From positions 29,692,673 through 29,756,672 of the forward strand of contig NC_047062.1 in NCBI RefSeq assembly GCF_902459465.1: a stretch of DNA of 64,000 nucleotides, read 5' to 3'. Positions 12,216 through 23,300 of this stretch are shown piece by piece; positions within the stretch are counted from its first letter, which is position 1; each line of letters opens with the position of its first letter. Under the pieces are notes generated by a model that was not told where the DNA came from, did no database searches, and worked only from the letters and a program-made list of their open reading frames with translations. A program made the position numbers and the translations under genes. Source of the stretch: Asterias rubens (lineage: Eukaryota; Echinodermata; Asteroidea; Forcipulatida; Asteriidae).

Positions 12216-12387
12216 TGAACCAACCCAGAACAGACTGGACAACGGCCTTAAACCGACATGATGAAACATTTTAGCCACGACTTTTGTGAACTCTTTCGCC
12301 TTTAAAAATGTACCGTAGGCCTAAGGGTAGAGAAAATAATGGAGACAAACAAATCAAGCCATTTTACCATGGGAAAGTCTAAATATA

Positions 12388-15300
12388 CTACACCACAGTT
12401 TCTGGATCGTCCATGCCCTTTGGTTTGGTCTCCAGCACCACGATATCATGGGGTAACACCACATCATCTTCCACACCATTGGGTACCTTGCCGTTAATAC
12501 CATTCTCCGGCGTCTCTTCGGCCAACTCGACCGGCTTGTAGTCGTACTTATCGCTCACGGACCTGAGCTCCTTTTCCCGTTTCTCGTTGCGTGTTCGCCG
12601 TCTGTTGATCGGTATGGAGGCGAGGATCATCCCGATGCCGATGCTAACAGCTGAGATGGCAACGATGATCGGCATACGGGCCATGATGTCGGCCTCGGGC
12701 TGGTCGAAGGACAGCTTGATGAGGGAAATTGCAATTAAGTTGTTCTGGACGCCTGTCTCGATGCTCACGGTGCAGGAGGAGTCGATCGGGAATCGAGCGA
12801 TGAACCTTTTGGGGACAAATAAAACCAAAATTAGATGAGCATGGTCACTGAGATGGGGGGGGGGGGAGTAAAACAAGATTTGGTGTTTGTAAAACGTGTC
12901 TGGAAATTAACTCTTTCGTGTGCTGTACTAAAAAGAGCATCGGGCAAAACCCACTACGCTTTTCTTAGTTTTATTACCTTTGTTGACAAATTAATCAAAC
13001 CAAAATTTAGATGAGCACGTTCACGGGGGGGGGGGGGTACAACCAGATTTGGTGTTTGGAAAAGGTGTCAGGAGAACTATCTCTTGCTTTTGCTGTACTA
13101 AAAAGAGCATCATGCTCAATTAGGCCATTAAGTTGCCTGGGTAGTGACAAATGAAACCAAAATTAGATGAGCATGGTCACTGGGGGGGGGGGGGGGTTGT
13201 AATGTGTCTTTCTTTTGCTGCACTTTAAGGAGCATCAGGCAATTATACCCATCCCACTTTTCTTAAGTAGTAGTAGGAAACATAGAGTAACCCCTGTGTA
13301 TTTTGCAATTTGTCATCGGGGTCACTATATGCAAACTTCAAAGTTGATGTTCTCACGGTTTTTAAACTCCGAAGGTTTTTGGGCTCACCAAGTTTTTGTG
13401 AACTCCGGAGGTTTTTTTAGTCAAGGTTTTTTGAAATATTTTAAAGGAAGTTTCCACCACGACCGTGAAATTTTCACCGATCTTCAACAAACAAATTATC
13501 AAGGCTTTAACCAATTTCTAAATAACGATTTGTGATAATCTTTAACAGATTCTCGATGGGTTAAACTAAAGTGATTGAATAAGTAACTGTCCACAGTAAA
13601 TCAAACACTGGGTAAATGTGGCAATTTAGGCATTGCATGGTGAGGTATCGATGTATCATTTGGTGTAGTACCAGAGCCCAATTTCGTATACAAGCGACAA
13701 ATTGCATAAAGCTGTTAAGCAAAAAATTCTGCTTGAACAACTTCTTTGCTAAGCAAAAATTGAAAAGTAGGGCCCCAGTCATAACAATATAAACTTAATG
13801 TAATTTTAGCTGGTGTTTCTGTAAAGCAATAATCGTTTGCTTAGCACGTTCTATTACATTTGGCACTGAAGGTAGGAAATCGGCAGAGACTTGCTATACT
13901 TTCGCTTAGTAGATCGGGGGATTTCTCGTTATTAACTTCATTGCCGCGAAGTGAGTTCTGAATTGTTCAGAATGTGAATACGTGTAAATTCTACAAGGGA
14001 ACCTCAGTTGAAGGAATTTGGACCAGACGAAAAAGCATGGTAAAAAGGGAGTGTAAATTTTGCACTGGAAGGCTCAGTTTTTAGTGGATTTGGTTAGACG
14101 GTTTTATTAGGGAAGTATATTTTATTTTAGGAAACGAACTTACTTTGCAAAGACGAATCCGATGATGAAGCCGAGTGTTGGATGCAAGAAACCACCGAGG
14201 AGAACTAGTCCCGGGGAGTAGATGACATAGACATTGGAGTATATCCCGATACCAAGGGTCAAGATCACCAGCGTAAGTGAGAGAACGTTGAGGGATTTGA
14301 TGACATAATGGGCCACCTTAGGGAGCTTGTGTCGTATCAGCATCCCGACCAGGAGGGGGATGGTCAGGAAGAAGATCTGCATGACTATCTTGCTGATGGG
14401 GAGGTTCATCCCGGCTTCGCCTTCGGAGCCTTCGGGTATGAAGAACCGACCGTAGATGAAGAGGTTTAGTGGGAGCATTCCGAGGGCGAGGCAGGTAGAG
14501 GCGAACGTCATGGTGACGCTCATGATGAGGTCGGCGTCCACTAAGAGAGTGATCATGTTGCTGAGGCCGCCACCCGGGCAGGACCCTACCGTCAGGAGCC
14601 CCATTGCCGTCAAGGGGTCTAACTCCAAGAGTTTGGACAGACACACGGCGACGATGGGCATGCATATGAACTGGCACACAGGGCCGACTAGGACTGGGAT
14701 GGGACGGCGAAGCTTCTCTTTGATGAGGTCCAAGTCGAGCTTGCATCCCATACCGCATGTCGCGATTAGAACCAGGGGCAGGAGCATATAATCAAACAGA
14801 GTGTCAATAAAACGCGGTATTCTCTTGGTTTTTACTAAATAGGTGAAGACGTCAGCGTCATCCACGTCGAAAGTGACTGGGTTTAGGAGTATGACCTGAA
14901 GGACGGTGACACCCAGACGAACCCCTTGCAGTGTCACCGTCATTGTGACGTTGTCGTCGGTGCCAATCGGAGTCATTAGGAAAGTGTCATTGCTGAGGAT
15001 GACAAACATGGCTTCGTCGGTGCTCTTCAGAACCATGGCGCGTGGGGTTATTAATCCGGAGTAGGAGATGGTGATATTTATAATTTGGCCCTCGTGAACG
15101 TAAAGCACGGGAGGGTCGTATGTAAGAGTGAAGTTCAAACCCAGGCCTTGGTCGACCACCGGTTTGCATGGAGGCGCCTGGGGTACGGCAGCGATTCCCA
15201 GCATCCCATCATCATCAGTAGACCCCGGTGTTTCAGCAGTGGCGACGATATCACTATCGGTGTCTTCCGTTTCAATCGGAACTTCCTCGGTGGTAAGATT

Positions 15301-15534
15301 TTTCTTCTTTCCTTTCTTGTTCTTCTTTCCTTTCTTCTTGGGCTTCTTTGTTGTTTCCAAACTTTCTCCTCCATCATCAGTTGCTGTCTTGGATGTTACA
15401 GCCACATCACTTTGTCTTTTGTATCTCACCAAGCCATCATCATTTGAGTTCGAGGAGGATGAGGAAACACTAACCGCTAACACAAATAGAACCAATGTGA
15501 GACAGGCGATGATACCCAACCATTTACTCGCCAT
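12388..15534 (-). CDS. SLC10 sodium/bile-acid cotransporter family protein (SLC10A3/A5-like)
   Basis: Two coding exons on the minus strand, 15534-14144 and 12805-12388, joined through a GT-AG intron with matching phase, give a 602-aa multipass membrane protein. Residues 1-22 look like a signal peptide. Residues 60-80 are a Lys-rich tract, and a ~120-residue ectodomain with Asn-glycosylation sequons (N134, N153, N182, N195) precedes the helical domain, which starts near residue 243. The SLC10 signatures are present: SCPGGGLSN at 318-326 and TVSIETGVQNN at 476-486, with the Glu480/Gln484 pair used in sodium binding in the family. The cytosolic tail from about residue 530 is polar. The extracellular N-domain resembles SLC10A3/SLC10A5 rather than the short NTCP/ASBT. 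Substrate unknown. The start ATG has a good context (CAACATGG). The intron carries three near-identical poly-G (poly-C in RNA) repeats. Confidence 0.92.
12814..13262. repeat. Three-copy ~165-bp tandem repeat, each with a 12-15 bp G run
   Basis: Units start at 12814, 12985 and 13146 with GACAAAT...ACCAAAATT.AGATGAGCA, each followed by a G run (12855-12866, 13025-13037, 13182-13196) and by GTACTAAAAAGAGCATC-like sequence. The array starts 9 bp from the 3' splice site of the SLC10 intron. Confidence 0.9.
13674..13880. mobile_element. MITE family B, degraded
   Basis: GAGCCCAATTTCGTATACAAG, AAAGCTGTTAAGCAAAAAATT, CTTCTTTGCTAAGCAAAAATT and GTTTGCTTAGCACG match family-B internal sequence; the right terminus is poorly preserved. 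It lies in the SLC10 intron. Confidence 0.5.
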
Positions 15535-15963
15535 GTTGACTCAGGTATGCTTGAAAAATGTTCTCAGAAAACACTCTCTTTCTCAGCTCAGTGAACGGCT
15601 ACCACCAAACCGACGGGGGAGCGAAATGCTAGTGATTACGGCGTGTAACAAACAACATCAGAGAGCCTTGAGATTTTGGACCAGTTCTGATGGGTCCTTG
15701 GGGTTAGGTAGTGCACATTGATGGGGGTGTCTTGAAGGTAAACTAACAGGTGTCGTGGACTATTGGGAAATTACATGCAGATAGTCCTGGGAGAGAGAGC
15801 AAAACAGTGATATGAAGATTACATGGTGGCAATTGACGGCACTGGTGACCTTTGTGAAAGTTTGATGCAAAGGGCTGTCAAAAATTAAAGTTTTGTGTTA
15901 GTTTTATTTGTTTCCTCAATATGACCACATACATTTAAAGCATGGAGGAAACTTACTCCATGC

Positions 15964-16170
15964 TTAAAGGCACTGGACACTATTGGCAGTACTCAAAATA
16001 GTTGTTGCCTAAAAACTTACTTGGCAACGAGCAAGGGAGAGCTGTTGATAGTAAAAAATATTGTGAGAAACGGCTCCCTTTGAAGAGTTAAGGGGTACTT
16101 CTCACTCGAGCCTTTTTTCGGCATCTAAAACACAAATGTGTGCAACAAGGGTGTTTTTCTTTCATTTTTG
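15964..16170 (-). mobile_element. MITE family A, truncated
   Basis: Left terminus TTAAAGGCACTGGACACTATTGG is intact. Similarity fades after the ACAAGGGTGTTTTTCTTTCA segment, and the right terminus is missing. Confidence 0.75.
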
Positions 16171-16724
16171 CCTGTAGAAGTTCCCTTACCAATTTTCATT
16201 CAGGGCTAACAATTATTTTGAGCAATTACGTCATCTTGAATGGAGGCTACCACATTTTGAGCAAGTATACGTTTAATGCGAGTACTGTGAAGGAATGCCG
16301 ATACGGATAGTCGTGTTTCAAAACAAAACTCTGTTGTTTCACGAGGCCCTTTTTGGTGTCTCCTTGCGTCTCCATTCAACAGGTGTTTTTTCTTTCATGT
16401 CGAATGTGATTACTCGTGGCTCGCCAGTTGTCAAACCTTGAAATGACCACATGCCCGTAATTGAAAATTTACGAGACGAGCAACACTTTGGACCACTTCA
16501 CTTTTATTGGTATGTGGCAATGCAATAAGACGTGTCCCCCGGTTTTTGTTTACAAGGATTTCATTTCCATTTATTTAACTCTGGTTGTGAAGCCATGGAC
16601 TCTCAGAAAAGTGAACTTCATCGCTATACAACTACACAGCGATGTTGCCAAGAACTCCATGGAGAGAACGAATAAAGTTTTAACTTTTGCCTAGCAAAGA
16701 AGTTTGTCACCAAGCAGTATCTGC

Positions 16725-17097
16725 TTAAAGACACTGGACATCACTATTGGTAATATTGTCAAAAACTAGTCTTTACAGCTGGTGTATCTCAACACATCAT
16801 CATAAACAAAAACCGAGCTCAACCGGTCGTCGAAGTTGCAAAATATTAATGAAAGAAAACAACACCTTTGTCGCACCATGGTCACACGAAGTTGTGTGCT
16901 TTCAGATGCTTGATTTCGAGACCTCAAATTCTAAATCTGAGGTCTCGAAATCAAATTCGTGGGAAATTACTTGTTTCTCGAAAACTACGTCACTTCAGAG
17001 GGAGCCGTTTCTCACAATGTTTTATACTATCAACCTCTCCCCAAGTAAGGTTTTATGATAATAATTATTTTGAGTAATTACTAATAGTGTCCACTGA
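16725..17097 (+). mobile_element. MITE family A
   Basis: TTAAAGACACTGGACATCACTATTGG to AATAGTGTCCACTG (shared TIR parts ACACTGGACA and TGTCCACTG). The internal palindrome GATTTCGAGACCTCA / TGAGGTCTCGAAATC is well preserved. Confidence 0.8.
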
Positions 17098-17724
17098 TGA
17101 AATTAGCCAGTCATTTTCAGAACTGTTGTTTTTTGGCACTTATACATCTCATTATTAGACAATGTGTGCATCTAAAAAAGTATAACAGGCCTACACCATG
17201 GATAAGGAAGAAAAACAGTGAAAAACGCACAAGAATGTGCACAAAAATCAAACTTACCCATATAAAGTCCATTGGGTGGTAAGTACCGCACACAGGATGT
17301 TGCACTCTGCACTGGGTCTCTATGCCACAACTGAACTGCCCCCGTTTCGCCGAGTTCGGTTTTTATTTAATTTCATAATCTCATCTAAATCTTATCTGGA
17401 ATAAGTTAAGCTCCTGCATGATTATTGCGTATAATCCTCATATCTCTATTTATGAAAACACAAGGTTTGATAGTATTAGGCCTACCTTTTACCACACGAA
17501 CCCCAAAATGTAGACCGATGCAGAGGAGGGGTTGTTAAACTAGTTGATCACATTAATTTTAAGCACTGTTGTACTTTGGTGCCTAGATTTAAGTTGTAAA
17601 GAAAACAACCCCAATGTCACGTTGATGCCCGTTCAAACCAACACTAGATCAATGGTGAAGTACGGGTCACATTTTCTTTGTTGAAAAACTGGGTCGCATA
17701 TTTATTTTGGCTCACGTGCTGCTG

Positions 17725-17905
17725 GGGCCAATTCATATAGCTCATATAGAAAATTCTGCTTGACAAATTTCTTTGCAAAGCAATTAAGTTGGTCATCACA
17801 ACACAACAATGTAGGAATGTATGTTGCCTATTTCTGTTAAGCAATGCCTTTCTGTGTTTAGCAAGGTTTTTTTGTGCTTACAGGCTTTATGAAATTTAGC
17901 CCAAT
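17725..17905. mobile_element. MITE family B
   Basis: GGGGCCAATTCATATAGCTC to GCTTTATGAAATTTAGCCC, with internal AAATTCTGCTTGACAAATT and GTTTAGCAAGGTTTTT. Confidence 0.65.
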
Positions 17906-18003
17906 TATCGTTTTTTTCTGCTTTGGATCAGTTTATTTCCTTCCAGTAAAATGCCACAGACTAATATTTCAAGATGTACATGTATGTTGTTGTTGTTCAC
18001 TAG

Positions 18004-18389
18004 TAATAGGCAGTGGACACTGTTGGTAATTACTCAAAACAATTGTTAGCATAAAACCTTTCTTGGTGACAAGTAATGGGGAGAGGTTGGTGGTATAAAA
18101 CATTGTGAGAAACGGCTCCCTCTGAAGTGCCATAGTTTTCGAGAAAGAAGTAATTTTCCACGAATTTGATTTCGAGACCTCAGAATTAGAATTTGAGGTC
18201 TCGAAATCAACCATCTAAACGCACACAACTTCGTGTGACAAGGGTGTTTTTTCTTTCACTATTATCTCGCAACTTCGATGACCGGATGAGCTCAAATTTC
18301 CACAGGTTTGTTATTTTATGCATATGTTGAGATACACCAACTGTGAAGGCTAGTCTTTGACAATTACCAATAGTGGCCACTGCCTTTAA
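18004..18389 (-). mobile_element. MITE family A
   Basis: GGCAGTGGACACTGTTGG at the left and AGTGGCCACTGCCTTTAA at the right. Inner palindrome GATTTCGAGACCTCA / TGAGGTCTCGAAATC. Very similar in sequence to 2310-2697. Confidence 0.8.
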
Positions 18390-18729
18390 TTATGGGAAGT
18401 GGTTTGGGGCACTTGGACTCAGAATCCTAATTGCCCCTCCCCCTTGTCCCCCACCACGAAAAGAATGCAGGCACTCGGAATAAACATTCATTCTGCATTC
18501 TGTCTCAACTGTGCGTTTAAAATATACACGTACAACCTATATATTTCTTATAATGAGATCCAAGCTATTTTCATTGTAGAACGAACTTGACTTAACATTA
18601 ACGTGTGAGATAATGGTGGGGGTCTGAGAAGGATGGCTGCCGCATAGGCCTAGCTTAAATTTGATTTCGTCAAACCATGGAGGTAGTCAAACTCGATTGA
18701 AGTAATACAAAATTACCTGGTCCCGAATG

Positions 18730-18911
18730 CACAGCCTGTATTAAGCACAAAAACTTGCTAAGCACAGAAAAAAAGTTTCTATCTAACAGAAGAACATTAC
18801 CAGCCAAAAGGCCTAAGTTAGCATTGATTTGACTCGTGCCCCACTCATCTTTTTCTTAGCAAAGAAGTTTGTTGAGCAATATCTGCTAAACAGCTTTATG
18901 GAGTTGGGCCC
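18730..18911. mobile_element. MITE family B, diverged
   Basis: Internal AAGCACAAAAACTTGCTAAGC and right end AACAGCTTTATGGAGTTGGGCCCC; the left end is degraded. Confidence 0.55.
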
Positions 18912-19035
18912 CGACTGGAGTAGGCCTACCATTATGGTGCTCTGCACGAGAGACTACGAAACTCTAATACAGTCCCGCGAAAGACATTGAACGACTTGTA
19001 CACAAGTCTAGAGCTATTAGCTGCGAACTTTGTCA

Positions 19036-19092
19036 TCCCAGCATGCATTGCAATAAAGCAAGATGGCGGCGCGTTGTGGTTGTCTAGGAACC
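19036..19092 (+). promoter_or_regulatory. FSIP1 core promoter with ZNF143-like, YY1 and RFX X-box motifs
   Basis: Three classical motifs lie within 57 bp. TCCCAGCATGCATTGC (19036-19051) resembles a ZNF143/Staf site. AAGATGGCGGC (19060-19070) is an exact YY1 core-promoter motif. GTTGTC-T-AGGAAC (19079-19091) fits an RFX X-box of two half-sites. No TATA box was seen. X-boxes mark ciliary and flagellar genes across animals, which fits the downstream FSIP1. Motif matches are seen in sequence; promoter activity is inferred. Confidence 0.72.
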
Positions 19093-19170
19093 GTCAATCG
19101 TACGAATAGAGGCAGTTGAATTTGGGCTGAAAATTCATCATTTTGTTAAGTTTGTTTGCGTTTATTAAAT
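19093..19170 (+). other. Probable 5' non-coding exon of FSIP1
   Basis: A GTGAGT donor at 19171-19176 follows the promoter motifs, and the next good acceptor in front of coding sequence is at 20374-20375. The exon start is not defined by sequence alone. Confidence 0.45.
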
Positions 19171-19949
19171 GTGAGTGATCAAAGGGGGTATTTAGAAACA
19201 TTATGGTCACGAGATTACTTCCGATACGTTGGTGTCGCCTGTTGGAACAGTGTATTTTTAAACCGTTCTCGAACGCGACCGACCGGCGATTTCTCCACGA
19301 TCAATCTTACGAACTTTAGAAAGTTTAGTTGCGATGATCGTTAGTTTTTTCAAAAAAGAATGTCCCGTTAAAGGGATTAGTAGTGTTAGTAATATTATAT
19401 TTAAATGCCAACATCTGTGGATAAATCCTTTCTGATTTCAGTTACTTACTAAACCCTTATTACAAACAAAGTGTTATTATTATTATTATTATTAATATTA
19501 ATATTATATACTTTTTTTTCTGACAGTGACACAGCAGTGGTGACACTGACAGATACTTTCTAACATTTTATTTATAAATATATGTTCTACTCTTCTCACA
19601 TTTACATTCAATTCAACAGTATTAAACAAATTTAAAAAAAATCTAAAATCAAATCAAATGGCATTAACATTCTACAAAAACATGACTTTGTTTTGTTCTT
19701 TGCAAATGAAATAATTATCTCATTTTTAAAAAGTGGATTAACCAACCAAGATAAATGAAATGGTTGTTTTTTACTTGTTTATTATGAATATGATATTTAA
19801 TATGAATATGATATTTGAAAATCAATGCAGTCAGCTCTCCAGTCATATTCATAATTAACAATAACATTGTCGACTGGCGACTACCAACTCTTGGACAAGT
19901 TCAAATCTGGCCAAGCTAATCGCTGATTTCACAGTGACTAGGATATCAT

Positions 19950-20200
19950 TGCCATCTTGTTACTGAATGAAAATCACTGCTCTCTAGCAATGCAATGGTT
20001 ATGGGTTGGAATCCCTCCCGTCCTGTGAGATTTGCCTCGATCTTGATTAAATTATTTAGCAGTTTTTTTCTAGGAACAACACTCAATATAGGCCTGTGCA
20101 TTTTTTGTTTACAGAACTCAGGAAACACTGAGTATAGAACTACACATTTGTGTTTATAATCTTAGACGTTAAACCAATATTTGTATCAGAGAAATTGGCT
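19950..20200 (+). mobile_element. tRNA-derived SINE, old copy
   Basis: A degenerate B box (GGTTGGAATCCCTCC) is followed by ACAGAACTCAGGAAACACTGAGTATA, sharing ACAGAACTC.GGAA and CTACACA with the SINE at 12040-12215. It lies in the first intron of FSIP1. Confidence 0.5.
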
Positions 20201-20385
20201 GTCGCCAGCTCGGCGTTTTTATTCTTTAGGGGGAGCTTTGCCAAGTATCGGGAGGATCCTCTAAGTCTAAATGAACAAATAAACAAACAGAAAAATTGTT
20301 TACCTTGTCTTTGATACAGCCAGTTTCTTAAGCACTATCAGTATAATGAACTCCTTTTTCTCTTCCCTCATACAGAATTCTAGCG

Positions 20386-23300
20386 ATGGACATCACCAAG
20401 GGTAACCTAGATGAGATTTCTCGTCCAGCAAGCAACCATCGCAATCACCACAGACCGGGCAGTCGTGTCTCACTAAAGGCACCGTCGTCTGCAGGGAGCG
20501 CACGGCAAGGGATCGACATCAACAACTCCCTTGAGATATTACCACCCGAATCTCCTATTGTGGATCAACAGGTTAGAAGCAAATCAAATGCAGTTAGAAA
20601 TGTAATGTTAGACCCTTGTCACACGAGGCAACTTTTACAGGCAACTTGGAGGCAACCTACCGCAGTGCATGCTACAGGACCACTTTGGTAGCACAGGAGT
20701 AATTTTTCTAAAATGTCTTGCAATCAACAAACAAAATGCCTTTTCTTCTTGGAGATTGCCTGGAACTGGTTGCCTGTAAATTGCCTCGTGTGACATGACC
20801 CTAAGGCATGAACATTTTAAAGGCCATAGCATCCACAATCAGGTTGTACTAAAATGCTCATAAGGTCCACAAACTGTCGGAAGGTTTAACCTACTTCCAT
20901 GACAAGTTCTTTCTCCTTCCTACAGGTTTTTGATCTGGAGGTCGTGGAGCTGTTTTCTTCTGATGGCGACAGTGAATGCGGTGACAACAGCAATTCTGAT
21001 AACAATGAAGGTACAATGCAAATATTATTTCATTTTCTTGGGAGCAAATTCATTTTGGCCCAAATAATAGTTTGCTTAATCACTGGGTCAAACATTTCAA
21101 TCTTAAGACTCCAAAGAGGATATTGGAGGATTGAGGTCACCTGTAGGCAAGTGGTCCAGAAGCATTACGGCAGTAACGCTTCTCAGATTCAAATTTTTGC
21201 CATCAAAACTTACATCTTTTTACATAAACACATTTCTTGAAAGGGAAATGTTTCTACCAAATGCTGCTGTACTCTTCTAACCAAAGATTTTTATTGCCAT
21301 TTATTGTAAGAGTGGTTACCAAAGGTTGACCTTCCCTTTAACACAAGTCACAATATCTAACCACGCATCTTCACTATGTCTCTGTATGCAAATTATCCCT
21401 TTATAAAGACAATAGTCCGCCACACACCAACTCAAACACTCACAACAACAATGGTTCGACGGAACACCCAAAGAGTGATAAAGACTCCCCTGAAGTCTCC
21501 TCAGCTAGATCCGACCCTTTGGATGAGATACAAGACCCTAAGGTCCGAGAAGGGATGAGGAAGATGCAACAGCTTGATCGGATCCTGGCCAAGAGAGTTA
21601 TCAAGGTGTGTAAAGAGTGTATTAACAATAGTTATGATCATTGTTCTTGGAGTTTAATTTATAGCCTCAATATTAATGTTGGTGTACATATATCAAGCAG
21701 TCAAGCTCACTGGACTTGAGGTCTGAGAAGGGGTTCTCCCCAGTGTTTCTTTTTTGATTGGCTGCATATTGCGCCACAGAACCTTGTAAACGATTACATG
21801 GTGCTATGTTCAGAAAAGAGGTCTCAATACTGAATGTAGGAGCGCCATGGGCGTCATTGATTGACTGATATGAGCGCTATATACATGTAAGATACCGATA
21901 TTGCTATTATTATAAACAAAATGTTAACTTGATTTGAAAGTACACAGAGCCAACTGTAGACATTTCCACCTCTTGGCCAAACTAGGTTCCTATTTATTTT
22001 TTAGTTACGTTTCATAAAGCTGCTGACTCAATTTCTTGAGTTACTCATTACTCATTACAAAATCACTTCCACCTCTTGCCCATTCTGTGCTTTTCATGAA
22101 GCTGTTTCAAGACTCGATTTCTTGTTCTTATGCATAACTCATAACTCATTACTCATGATTTGTCTAGGAGAAGGAAGTGAAGCGGCAGAGGTTGAAAGCC
22201 CACAAGGATCTCGAGAGAGAGTTACAGGGTCTGAAGCCAGAGGGGCGCGACGAGCAGAGAGAGGTGACTGAGAATACCTGTCGCTTTCTAGCTCTGGTAC
22301 CTCCCCCAAGTCACAGTGAAGGTAAGAGTAGAGATGCAGTCAAGATACTGTGACCCAAAAGAGCCATACAAATTTGGTGCGTTTGTGGTATGCGTAATCG
22401 GCGCCCGCTGGAGACATACGTGATCACTTGCAAACGCCCACATCTTGGTTTTTCTAAATTAAATGTGTTTAAAGTTTGCAGAGTTTTTTTAATGTGGAGT
22501 ATCTAGACGACACCTGAACACACCTCTGGTGGGGTTCAAGTCCATCCTTGCCTGTGCACACTTTATTGAACCACTGGTTCCGCTCCCACCACCCAGTGCT
22601 GCTGCTTTGAGTTCAGACATATCACAACCTGATCATTCTCGGATGTTGTCTACCCAGCGCATCTTTCGTTGTCCCAATGTGGTTCTGAAAACGTTTGAAT
22701 ATGCCGGGTATATTCCAGATACAATAGGAATCAAATGATTTTTGTTTGTTTGTTGTTCAGGTGTTGGGATTGAAGAGGAGCTGCTGGACCCTGTGTTCCA
22801 GACTCAGCCTGCTGAGATAGATTCTGCTCGGAGTGCTGCCGACTCCGTTAATACAAACCAAGGAAGCAAAGGGGGTAAGAGACTTAATACTGATGGACAT
22901 CATAATTCTCTTGGGTTTTGCCTCCCACATCTAAAACAGTTTAACTTCCGTCTGTGTTGTTTCTCCATTTGGTTCTTGGCTAGTACAAGTATTAAGTTTG
23001 CCTTTCTACGGGTCGTTGGCTTCACAGCCAGAATAAATGACACTAAATCATAGAGCTATATATATTGACTAGAACGCTAACACCCCGTTACACACGCACT
23101 AAGGTTTTGAAGCTGTGTGGGCGCATCAATGTTTATGTACAAATCAATACAAAAGCTTGAAATTTTGTACGCCAATTGTACGGCTATTTGCATGATAGTG
23201 CGTAAGTTCTTTTTTATGTGTCATCGAACCAAAAAATGCAGCAAATGTGAACGCACAGTCTGCTGATGAGCGTACAAAACTGCGGCAATGTGTGTTCTCT

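Larger units (their letters stand above)
8147..12387. other. Intergenic region, repeats only
   Basis: Holds the 39-bp tandem repeat (8218-8355), a G run (about 8815-8825), family-B elements (9003-9188, 10621-10769), a partial foldback (9768-9835), a CG-richer stretch about 9860-10440 with one YY1-like motif, a SINE (12040-12215), and the expected 3' UTR of the SLC10 gene. A candidate antisense AATAAA lies at 11597-11602. No convincing gene was seen. Confidence 0.5.
15535..19035. other. Intergenic region between SLC10 and FSIP1 (divergent)
   Basis: Contains MITE-A copies at 15964-16170 (truncated), 16725-17097 and 18004-18389 and family-B copies at 17725-17905 and 18730-18911. The SLC10 upstream region (15535-15900) has no motif I can name. 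No coding exon was seen. Confidence 0.5.

Noticed and set aside
14318-15721. Several open frames overlapping the SLC10 exon on both strands
   Set aside because: Shadow frames of the GC-richer SLC10 coding exon.
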